A stretch of DNA of 5,363 bases from Treponema sp. GTDB taxonomy: Bacteria > Spirochaetota > Spirochaetia > Treponematales > Breznakiellaceae. Under the pieces are notes generated by a model. It saw nothing but the letters and a program-made list of their open reading frames with translations, had not been told where the DNA came from and searched no databases. The position numbers and the translations under genes are program-made. Below are positions 1 to 5,363 of this stretch, one piece after another; the first letter of the stretch is position 1; every line of letters starts with the position of its first letter. The stretch spans positions 1 through 5,363 of the forward strand of contig JAIRLQ010000252.1 of assembly GCA_031259345.1 (NCBI GenBank), given 5' to 3'.

Positions 1-876
1 GATGTAGAGGAGGCCAAGCTGGAACTTTACTATGCCGTAGACGCGTTAAAAAGATCCCAGGCCAGGAATATAATCGTTTTTGAACCTTTTATTTCCTGTT
101 CCCGCTCGGACCGTACCACCCGCAGGAATTCCGTAGGCCTTTGGGTGCATTTTAAAATACTTGCCAGCCTGGGCACGCGCCATATCATTACCTATCAGCT
201 TCATTCAAACAAGTCCGAATCCATGCTTGACCCGACAATCTGTACCCAGGATGATATTCCGGGGCTGACGCTTCTGGAAAAATATCTGTGCGATTCCTAT
301 ATCCGCAATATTGAAACCCTTGAAACCGTTGTGCGCCCGAAATGGGCTTTTTGTTCCGTTGACGCCGGAGGCGAAAAACTGGCCCGCAGTTTTGCCAACG
401 CTTTTGGCGCGCCCCTTGTGGTAGCCCACAAGCAAAGGGATTATTCCAAAACAAATTCCATTGAGTCGATAAATATTCTTTCCGCCGAACCGGTAGAGGG
501 TAAGGTACTGTGGATAGTCGACGACATGATAGATACGGCCGGGTCCGTCGAAAGCCTTATTCACGCCCTGGTTCCGCTTAAACCGGCGGAAATCAACATA
601 ATCGCGGTACACGCCCCCTTTTCGCCCCCTGCGGCAGAGCGCTTGAGCCGTCTTATAGAGGAAGGCCATTTAAAACATATCATGGTTACCGACACAATCT
701 GCCCCAATGCCATGCAGGGCCTCTTGCCCACTATGGAAGTGGTTCCCTCGGCGGCGTTATCGGCCCGTATTATCAGCACATTGATGAGAAACACCTCTAT
801 GGGCAAATTGATGATCAACTTTAACGCGGAAAAATACTTAAAGTCCCCAAACCTTTTTAGCCAATTGGGCGGATGA
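1..876 (+). CDS. prs: Ribose-phosphate pyrophosphokinase (PRPP synthetase), 5'-truncated by window edge
   Basis: Makes 5-phosphoribosyl 1-diphosphate from ribose 5-phosphate and ATP, feeding purine, pyrimidine, histidine, tryptophan and NAD synthesis in the cytoplasm. Frame 1 is open from base 1 to the TGA at 874-876, giving 291 visible codons; the GTG at 145 is internal. Visible landmarks (fragment numbering): RSDRTTRR at 35-42, at the place of the family RQDR ATP-binding segment; QLHS at 66-69, matching the conserved DLH; SVDAGGEKLAR, matching SPDxGGxxRA; HKQR at 143-146, keeping the Lys-x-Arg of the catalytic flexible loop; and the PRPP-binding loop IVDDMIDTAGS at 172-182, followed by VTDTI. 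By comparison with E. coli Prs roughly 75 or more residues are missing at the N-terminus. Odd points: RQDR reads RSDR, and the C-terminus runs past the usual end with an Asn/Phe/Lys-rich tail. The enzyme family is clear; the exact subclass is not. Confidence 0.93.
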   Translation, partial: DVEEAKLELYYAVDALKRSQARNIIVFEPFISCSRSDRTTRRNSVGLWVHFKILASLGTRHIITYQLHSNKSESMLDPTICTQDDIPGLTLLEKYLCDSYIRNIETLETVVRPKWAFCSVDAGGEKLARSFANAFGAPLVVAHKQRDYSKTNSIESINILSAEPVEGKVLWIVDDMIDTAGSVESLIHALVPLKPAEINIIAVHAPFSPPAAERLSRLIEEGHLKHIMVTDTICPNAMQGLLPTMEVVPSAALSARIISTLMRNTSMGKLMINFNAEKYLKSPNLFSQLGG

Positions 877-1037
877 TTATTTAGAGTCTGTCCATAATGT
901 AGACACAACGCCGGCTTTACGGAAAAAAGCAATTAAAAGAAAATCCGCCGGGGCAATTAATACATTTCCCGTGATTAAAATTTACAAAAATTGAATCTGC
1001 CTTTAAACATTTTTTTACCGCTTTCAGTGATAAGTTT
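877..1037. other. AT-rich spacer between convergent prs and dtd
   Basis: This 161-bp non-coding spacer separates the 3' ends of two genes that face each other. I find no convincing gene. It holds several weak dyads: GTCT at 886-889 with AGAC at 901-904; CCGGC at 911-915 with GCCGG at 947-951, around a 31-nt A-rich interior that could pair a little more; and GATT..AATC at 973-997, with an inner AATTT/AAATT stem. None has the compact GC stem plus U-run of a strong intrinsic terminator. The octamer gcaattaa occurs twice, at 929-936 and 953-960. The spacer should serve as the 3' end region for both transcripts. Confidence 0.7.
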
Positions 1038-1039
1038 TT
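1015..1039 (+). terminator. Weak candidate terminator downstream of prs
   Basis: TTACCGC at 1015-1021 can pair with GTGATAA at 1027-1033 around a TTTCA loop, with one C-A mismatch and one G-U pair. G and then five T (1035-1039) follow. The stem is short and AT-rich, lies about 140 bp past the prs stop, and overlaps the last bases of dtd. On the minus strand the hairpin is followed by A rather than T, so it would act only on plus-strand transcripts. This is a weak call. Confidence 0.22.
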
Positions 1040-1514
1040 AAAATTCTTTTGTATCCAACAAAATTGTAACCGGCCCGTCATTGGTATAGCTTACTTTCAT
1101 GTGGGCCTGAAACACACCGCTTTCACAGCGGAGGCTGTGTTCCCGGATTTTATCTATAAAATATTCATACAGAGTTTCGGCTTCTTCCGGGTCGGCGGCA
1201 TTGCCGTAAAAAGGGCGGCGTCCTTTCCGGGTATCCGCCAGCAACGTGAATTGCGAAACCGTAAGCACCCCGATTCCCGGCTTTTCGGCGGCAGGGGCGT
1301 TTTCGAGGAGTTCTTTTACCGAAAGGTTCATTTTTTCTTCGCCGTCCGGAAAAATGCGCAAGTTAACAATTTTTTCGGCCAACGTGCCGGATTCTTTTTT
1401 GCCGTCTCCCCGGGCAACCCCCAAATAAACCAAAAGCCCCGACTCTATGGAGCCGCAATTTTTCCCTTCAACTGTTACCGATGCATTTTTTACCCGTTGC
1501 ACAACTGCTTTCAA
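1038..1514 (-). CDS. dtd: D-aminoacyl-tRNA deacylase (D-Tyr-tRNA(Tyr) deacylase)
   Basis: Removes D-amino acids, and glycine mischarged on tRNA(Ala), from tRNAs; it is a homodimeric cytoplasmic proofreading enzyme. The 158-residue product starts with the family N-terminus KAVVQRV. It carries both signature motifs: SQFTLLAD at 87-94, including Thr90 of the SQxT motif, and NDGPVT at 145-150, with the Gly-cisPro pair that enforces chiral selection. NLRIF, KMNLSV and DTRKGRRP are also family-typical. The start is TTG (1514-1512): a stop codon in the same frame lies two codons upstream and no in-frame ATG exists before Met62, so no earlier start is possible. A purine-rich RBS sits six bases before it. 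The protein is slightly longer than the usual ~145 residues because of extra sequence around 67-82, between NLSV and the SQFT strand. It is last in the minus-strand block, 11 bp after the membrane TPR gene. Confidence 0.96.
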   Translation of the reverse strand: MKAVVQRVKNASVTVEGKNCGSIESGLLVYLGVARGDGKKESGTLAEKIVNLRIFPDGEEKMNLSVKELLENAPAAEKPGIGVLTVSQFTLLADTRKGRRPFYGNAADPEEAETLYEYFIDKIREHSLRCESGVFQAHMKVSYTNDGPVTILLDTKEF

Positions 1515-1520
1515 TTTTTA

Positions 1521-1526
1521 CTCTCT
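1521..1526 (-). promoter_or_regulatory. Ribosome binding site for the TTG start of dtd
   Basis: The minus strand reads AGAGAG, then six bases, then TTG. The motif overlaps the first base read of the neighbouring stop-codon region (TAA at 1526-1528), so termination of the upstream gene and initiation of dtd take place on the same few bases. This supports the TTG start and suggests translational coupling. Confidence 0.6.
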
Positions 1527-2656
1527 TATTTTGCCTCTTGGCGATTTTCCGGCACCCCCGCCTGGTTAAGGGCTATTCCCTGTATGCGGATATCAATGCC
1601 TTTTTCCGTGGATATGGGAATAAGCCGGCCAAGGATTTCTACAGGCCGTTCCGGGTTTACGGGAATTGCAAAATCAAAATCTACCCTGACTATGCCTTCA
1701 AGGTTACGCCTGGTATCATAGCCGACCAAAAAATCAAATGACGTGTGGGCCTGTTCCCGCACTACATTTCCCGCCATGCCCCGCCAGATAACATGGCAAT
1801 TACGGTACAGGACAGGCTCTTTAATTACTTCCGCGTAGCTAAAGCGATCTTTCAGGGTATCAAAGCCCGGGGTTTCCATGTAGGAAAGGAGAAGCCTGGC
1901 CTTGTTTTTAACAGGCTCCGGGCTGTTGGATTCCAGTATACGGTTAAGATGAACCTTTGCCGGCTCGTCATGATAAGAGGCAAAAAGCCTGCGGGCTTCG
2001 TTGTAGTTTTCCGTAACCTTTTCCCGGGTAAGCACATAATTAAAACTTCCCTCTGTCTGCATGGGGGCTTCCCGGTCTTCTTTTGCAAGAATTACATCGC
2101 TTAAATCCCGGCGTTTGTTTTCTTCCGCAAAGGGAAGATTTACAATACCCATACGTACCAAAATGCCGCCTGCAAGTCCAAGCATTACGCAGGCGGAAAT
2201 GATGGTTAGCGCTGTTTTTGCGGGCTGCGGCGGCGGCTTTGGCAAAGGGGGAAAAAGTTTGTAAAACTTTCCCCTTTCTATCCAGGAAGAAATATTTTGC
2301 GGCCCCGGATATTTGCGTACTATTTTTAAAGCTCTTTTGGCTATGTGGTTCTTCTCGTCAATATCCAGAATTTCCAGATATAAATCTACCGCCCGATCCG
2401 TATCCCCGTGGTTAAGGTACAGGGCTGCCATACCCAAAAGCGCCTGGGGATCCCTCATTTTTATTTTTCGGGCGTTTTCAAAATACTGGAACGCCACTCC
2501 GTATACGCCGGAATAAAGATGGCACTGCGCCAAAAGAAAATAATAGAGAAAAGAATTATAATAATGACTGTCGTCGTGTTCCAAAAGTTTTATTGCTTCA
2601 CCGTAACGCCGCCTGCGGGCAAACGTTAAGGCGCGCATAAGAAGATCTGATTTCAT
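1526..2656 (-). CDS. Membrane-anchored TPR protein with C-terminal extracytoplasmic beta domain
   Basis: No named function recognised; 376 residues. Three N-terminal TPR-like helical pairs can be read at about 3-28, 34-69 and 70-103 (for example ALLGMAALYLNHGDTDRAVDLY). A proline-rich linker follows at 136-145 (PPLPKPPPQP), then one hydrophobic segment at about 148-168. There is no signal peptide, and Lys/Arg before the segment predict the TPRs in the cytoplasm and the C-terminus outside. The outer part has a helical stretch at about 213-262, then a beta-rich domain at about 275-365. That domain has the pattern PVLYRNCHVIWRGMAGNV, then a hydrophobic strand (VRVDFDFAI), then VEILGRLIPI, which resembles a small OB-fold-like barrel; this fold is inference. 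It starts at ATG with one base between it and the preceding TAA and no good Shine-Dalgarno, so it is probably translated by coupling. Suggested role: a protein-binding scaffold linking cytoplasm and envelope. Confidence 0.85.
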   Translation of the reverse strand: MKSDLLMRALTFARRRRYGEAIKLLEHDDSHYYNSFLYYFLLAQCHLYSGVYGVAFQYFENARKIKMRDPQALLGMAALYLNHGDTDRAVDLYLEILDIDEKNHIAKRALKIVRKYPGPQNISSWIERGKFYKLFPPLPKPPPQPAKTALTIISACVMLGLAGGILVRMGIVNLPFAEENKRRDLSDVILAKEDREAPMQTEGSFNYVLTREKVTENYNEARRLFASYHDEPAKVHLNRILESNSPEPVKNKARLLLSYMETPGFDTLKDRFSYAEVIKEPVLYRNCHVIWRGMAGNVVREQAHTSFDFLVGYDTRRNLEGIVRVDFDFAIPVNPERPVEILGRLIPISTEKGIDIRIQGIALNQAGVPENRQEAK

Positions 2657-2657
2657 A

Positions 2658-3677
2658 TTACCGTTGATTAACGGACCCCGACCCGTATTTTGCCAAAAGC
2701 TGATTCAAAGTCTGTTCCAAAGCATTTATCTCTTCGCCGCTTGCATTTCCTTCCGTCATAAGTACATCAATTCTGTTTATAAGATTTCTTATCTGTAAAA
2801 GATCTTTTTCCCTTTCATCATCCAAAATGTCAGGCGGCGCTTTTGCCTTTTCCTGACCCTGGGGGAGAAAACCTTGTTTATCCCCCGAGGCCAGGAAAAA
2901 AGTAAAAGAACAGGATTGGCCGCCCGGAAGGGGCCGGGGATCAAAATAGTAACATACTGCCGAATCTTTTATTGAATAAGGGGGCGCGTTAAAATTCCGC
3001 CCTGCCGAATAGGGGGCTTTCCATGAAACTTCGTTAAGCCGCTTCCAGTTTGCAAAATGAATACCTGAAGGCCTTTCAATTCCCACAACGGAAATACTTC
3101 CCATAAGCGAAAGATGATCGTTTTCTGAAATCCAAAAGGCCCTGTCTTTTTCGGCGTCTATAAATGTTTCGGCGGCGATGGGATAGCTGTCGGTTACAAA
3201 GTCCGGTCCCGCGCCCTGTTCTCCAAGGCTTGTGTCAATAAGAATACGTGCCCCGGCTTCGAAAGTTTTTTCGCTCTTGTTTGCCAGGGTAATGGTAATG
3301 GCCAAACCGTTAACATAGCTTACCCCGGCGGTTTTTATAAAAGCAAACTCTTCGGTTACTTTAAGGAAAGGAGATTCAAAAACAAACGCGGGGTTGCCGG
3401 AATTTTCTTCGATACGGATTTTAAATGTAGAAGTATCCCCCAGTTTGTAGGAAATGTCATTTACAATAACCTGTAAAAAACTGGTACGGGGATCTGAATC
3501 CGTAAACAGGGCTTCATAAGCGCCGTTGGAATATTCCGGTTTTTGATACAGGGAAAAGCGGCCGTCCCGTTCGTGCAAAGTCAGCCGGATTTCGCCGTTA
3601 TCAAAGTCCAGGGCCCAAAGGCTGCCAAAAGAAAAGAGCAGGAACAAGGCTAAAAAGAAACGCGCGCCCTTCCTCAT
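2658..3677 (-). CDS. Secreted beta-rich protein with C-terminal helical tail, function unknown
   Basis: 339 residues. A signal peptide at 1-22 (basic MRKGAR, hydrophobic core, likely cleavage after LWA) sends it across the inner membrane; no lipobox Cys is visible. Residues about 23-265 alternate in beta-strand fashion. They contain ARILIDTSLGEQGAGPDF at 143-160 and, later, DSAVCYYFDPRPLPGG at 238-253. These resemble the LDTxLGxNDG and SAVxxYWxPxPLxPG phrases I recall from uncharacterised periplasmic beta-sandwich proteins; this is recall, not a search. Two Cys, at 242 and 256, could form a disulfide after export. An acidic, proline-containing linker at 278-288 leads to a predicted helix or short coiled coil at about 288-330 (LLQIRNLINRIDVLM), which could bind the coiled coil of the upstream gene product. 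The start ATG shares ATGA with the preceding stop, and a strong RBS lies just upstream. Confidence 0.85.
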   Translation of the reverse strand: MRKGARFFLALFLLFSFGSLWALDFDNGEIRLTLHERDGRFSLYQKPEYSNGAYEALFTDSDPRTSFLQVIVNDISYKLGDTSTFKIRIEENSGNPAFVFESPFLKVTEEFAFIKTAGVSYVNGLAITITLANKSEKTFEAGARILIDTSLGEQGAGPDFVTDSYPIAAETFIDAEKDRAFWISENDHLSLMGSISVVGIERPSGIHFANWKRLNEVSWKAPYSAGRNFNAPPYSIKDSAVCYYFDPRPLPGGQSCSFTFFLASGDKQGFLPQGQEKAKAPPDILDDEREKDLLQIRNLINRIDVLMTEGNASGEEINALEQTLNQLLAKYGSGSVNQR

Positions 3678-4639
3678 TTACTCTCTCCCGAATTTCCGTT
3701 AAGGCTTTTGGTTATATTTTCTTCCAGCCTGGACGCTGAGTTTTTTATTGCCCTAAGCCGGTCGTTTAAGCCGGAAGATAGGGCGGAATTTGTTTTTAAC
3801 TCTTCTTCGAGTATCCTGATACGCTCTTCCGCGGCGGAAAGCTCCAGTTTTGCCCGGGCATTTTCCTTTTCAAGATCCGAGAGCCGGGTATCTTTTAACA
3901 TTTCCGCAATGCGTTTCTGGTACGCGATAAGGGCTTGCTCGTAGGAACGTTCCCGCCGCTGGTATTCTTCCATGGCCCTTAGGGATTCTTCGTGGCTCCA
4001 TTTTAGAAGTTCCAAAAGTTCACCCTCAATTTTCTTTTGGTTGATAAGTTCCACACGGTAAGAGGAAGCTTCGTATTTGGGGCTTTCGGGGTAATTTTCG
4101 GTTATATTGGCAAAAATTTCGCTTGCCTTGTCCAGTTGCCCCATGGAAAAAAGACATTCGCCAATCCAGTAAAGGGCGCCGGCTTTTTGGGCTTTATTGG
4201 CGGCACTAAGGCTGCCGTCGGGATTGGCCGGAATCGCGGCGGCGTAAGCTGTAAGAAGGGTAATGGCCTCGTCAAAATATCCCAAATAGTAATAATCCCT
4301 TCCCTTGTGATAAGGAATTTCGGGAATCCTCCGGCTATAAGGATCAATTTTCTCCAAATTTTCAAAATCAGCGAGAGATGCCTCGTACTCTCCTGTCTGA
4401 AGCTCCGCAAGGGCAATCCAGTAAAGCGCTTCGGCCCGCCTGTAGTCATGGGGGGATTCGGAGCTAACCTTGCGTAATTCACTTAAGCCCTGGCTGAACT
4501 TTCCTTCCCCATACAGGCTGATGCCGTTTTTGAGCCAAAGGAGATCCTCCGGAAGATGTTCATCGTTTGTTTGGGATATTACAAACCCCTGAATGACCAG
4601 AAATAAAAAAAACGCAAAAAGCGGTTTTTTAATTTTCAC
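3674..4639 (-). CDS. Secreted TPR protein with long C-terminal coiled coil
   Basis: 321 residues, no specific name recognised. A signal peptide spans about 1-22 (MKIKK, then a Phe/Leu-rich core, probable cleavage at VIS/QT). Four TPR-like units follow at about 32-63, 67-100, 107-140 and 152-187; the second and fourth both contain ALYWI(A/G). Residues about 195-312 form a long charged helix with heptad character, predicted coiled coil. This resembles the CpoB/YbgF envelope proteins, which combine a coiled coil with TPRs, but the order is reversed: in E. coli CpoB the coiled coil is N-terminal. The start is GTG at 4639; an ATG four bases upstream is out of frame and stops after a few codons, and a strong RBS fits the GTG. 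It begins 25 bp after rpe and overlaps the next gene by 4 bp. Likely a periplasmic or envelope-associated adaptor; whether it is cell-wall linked is unknown. Confidence 0.87.
   Translation of the reverse strand: MKIKKPLFAFFLFLVIQGFVISQTNDEHLPEDLLWLKNGISLYGEGKFSQGLSELRKVSSESPHDYRRAEALYWIALAELQTGEYEASLADFENLEKIDPYSRRIPEIPYHKGRDYYYLGYFDEAITLLTAYAAAIPANPDGSLSAANKAQKAGALYWIGECLFSMGQLDKASEIFANITENYPESPKYEASSYRVELINQKKIEGELLELLKWSHEESLRAMEEYQRRERSYEQALIAYQKRIAEMLKDTRLSDLEKENARAKLELSAAEERIRILEEELKTNSALSSGLNDRLRAIKNSASRLEENITKSLNGNSGESK
3681..3689 (-). promoter_or_regulatory. Ribosome binding site at the ATGA overlap
   Basis: The minus strand reads GGGAGAGAG, then TAA, then ATGA. The purine stretch lies within the last codons of the upstream TPR gene (Glu-Ser-Lys-stop), and the start and stop codons share bases 3674-3677. 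This fixes the ATG at 3677 as the start and points to translational coupling of the two secreted proteins. Confidence 0.7.
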
Positions 4640-4643
4640 CCAT

Positions 4644-4652
4644 TCCCCCTCT
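4644..4652 (-). promoter_or_regulatory. Ribosome binding site for the GTG start at 4639
   Basis: The minus strand reads AGAGGGGGA, four bases before GTG (six from the GAGGGG core). It sits in the 25-bp gap after rpe. The spacing selects the in-frame GTG; the nearby ATG at 4643-4641 lies immediately against the motif and opens only a four-codon frame. Confidence 0.65.
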
Positions 4653-4664
4653 TTCTTTGTCGGC

Positions 4665-5324
4665 TTAAAAGTTTTGGCCCTTGAGCATACTTACAATGGC
4701 CTTTTTATCCGGAGCTTTAAAAAAAGCTTCCCCTGCTACCATAACATCCACGCCGGCTTCCCTGACTTTGGCGGCAGTCCCCTCATTGATCCCCCCGTCG
4801 GTGGAGATGAGAAAAGAAAACCCCTCTTCTTTACGAATTTGCGCCAAACGGCGGGCTTTTTCAAGACATTCGGGAATAAGGGCCTGGCCGCCAAAACCCG
4901 GGTTAACTGTCATAACCAGAACCAAATCAACCATGCGGATAATTTCGCCCAGAAGCGAAAGGGGCGTAGAGGGCACTATGCTTATGCCGCACTTTTTCCC
5001 CAGGCCGCGGATTGTATCCAAAAGGCGGTGAACATGAACTGCCGCCTCCAGATGGAAGGTAATATAATCGGCCCCGGCTTTTGCGAACTCTTCGATTAAA
5101 CTAGCGGGATTACTGACCATAAGATGAACGTCAAAAACAGCCCCTGAATGCGGCTTTAGATCTTTTACCATTTTGGGACCAAAAGTTAAATTGGGAACAA
5201 AATGCCCGTCCATCACATCGATATGTACCCATTCAGCGCCTGAGGCTTCGATCTCTTTAAGGGCCCCGGCCATGTTCGAAAAATCCGCTGCCAGAATTGA
5301 CGGAGCGATAACAGGTTTTTCCAT
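4665..5324 (-). CDS. rpe: Ribulose-phosphate 3-epimerase
   Basis: Interconverts D-ribulose 5-phosphate and D-xylulose 5-phosphate in the pentose phosphate pathway; a metal-dependent TIM-barrel enzyme in the cytoplasm. The 219-residue length is normal for the family. Visible motifs: IAPSILAADF at 6-15; HIDVMDGHFVPNLTFGP at 34-50; FDVHLMV at 64-70; VNPGFGGQ at 140-147; and TDGGIN at 175-180. The expected metal and catalytic residues are all present: His34, Asp36, His67 and Asp176. Deviations: the usual NPxTP after strand 5 reads VPSTP at 117-121, and the phosphate-binding GSA/F-type segment reads VAGEAFF at 197-203. The ATG at 5324 is chosen because family members begin here (MxxxIAPSIL). The same frame remains open for 13 more codons to the window edge, and no good Shine-Dalgarno is visible. 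It is the first complete gene of the minus-strand block. Confidence 0.96.
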   Translation of the reverse strand: MEKPVIAPSILAADFSNMAGALKEIEASGAEWVHIDVMDGHFVPNLTFGPKMVKDLKPHSGAVFDVHLMVSNPASLIEEFAKAGADYITFHLEAAVHVHRLLDTIRGLGKKCGISIVPSTPLSLLGEIIRMVDLVLVMTVNPGFGGQALIPECLEKARRLAQIRKEEGFSFLISTDGGINEGTAAKVREAGVDVMVAGEAFFKAPDKKAIVSMLKGQNF

Positions 5325-5363
5325 AATATAATGATAATCGCCAGGGGCTTTCTTGTACAGGGG
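5325..5363 (-). other. Region upstream of rpe, cut by window edge
   Basis: These 39 bp contain no stop in the rpe frame and no clear Shine-Dalgarno; a purine stretch (AAGAAAG at 5348-5354) is too far from the ATG to serve. AT-rich sequence just before the start (TTATCATTATATT) could be a promoter -10 region or simply an unstructured leader. A preceding gene may end here or overlap rpe, but the window is too short to tell. Confidence 0.4.

Noticed and set aside
205..669. 154-codon minus-strand open frame inside prs
   Set aside because: It is antisense to conserved PRPP synthetase coding sequence and has no family features.
145..876. Short + strand gene starting at GTG 145
   Set aside because: The frame is open to base 1 and the upstream codons encode conserved PRPP synthetase sequence, including RSDR; the GTG is an internal Val codon.
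911..951. CCGGC/GCCGG inverted repeat considered as an intrinsic terminator
   Set aside because: The stem is only about 5 bp with a 31-nt interior, and neither strand has a T-run directly after it.
1101..1721. 206-codon plus-strand open frame opposite dtd and the membrane TPR gene
   Set aside because: It spans two well-supported minus-strand genes, and its product is rich in Phe/Arg/Gly with no recognisable motif; it is a shadow frame.
4641..4643. ATG just upstream of the TPR gene as an alternative start
   Set aside because: It is out of frame with the TPR gene, reaches a stop after four codons, and lies too close to the Shine-Dalgarno sequence.
4593..5099. 168-codon plus-strand open frame opposite rpe
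   Set aside because: It lies antisense to conserved rpe motifs, and the predicted product has no domain pattern.

Overview
The window looks like chromosomal housekeeping DNA from a spirochaete, most likely Treponema-like. The reasons are moderate GC (roughly half by eye), a divergent PRPP synthetase, and a run of secreted or membrane-anchored TPR proteins beside rpe and dtd. This assignment is an inference from protein style; there is no rRNA or other marker here. I see no tRNA, rRNA, CRISPR array, complete insertion sequence, phage gene or toxin-antitoxin pair.

Layout. Positions 1-876 (+) hold the 3' part of a ribose-phosphate pyrophosphokinase gene (prs); its start lies upstream of the window. 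It converges on a five-gene minus-strand block across an AT-rich spacer of about 160 bp (877-1037), which has only weak dyads. In transcription order the block is: rpe (5324-4665), a secreted TPR plus coiled-coil protein (4639-3674), a secreted beta-rich protein with a C-terminal helix (3677-2658), a membrane-anchored TPR protein (2656-1526), and dtd (1514-1038). Gaps between genes are 25 bp, a 4-bp ATGA overlap, 1 bp and 11 bp. This strongly suggests one transcription unit, whose promoter is probably upstream of the right edge.

Function. The two outer genes are metabolic or quality-control enzymes: ribulose-phosphate 3-epimerase in the pentose phosphate pathway, and D-aminoacyl-tRNA deacylase. 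The three inner genes are uncharacterised and all predicted to reach the envelope: two have signal peptides and one has a single membrane segment with TPRs on the cytoplasmic side. Their tight packing and shared compartment make a common envelope complex plausible, and that is the most interesting point in the window. PRPP synthetase and Rpe both sit near ribose 5-phosphate metabolism, but prs is on the opposite strand, so co-regulation is not implied.

The region is mostly ordinary. The findings concern the unnamed envelope trio, non-ATG starts, and sequence deviations in otherwise recognisable enzymes.
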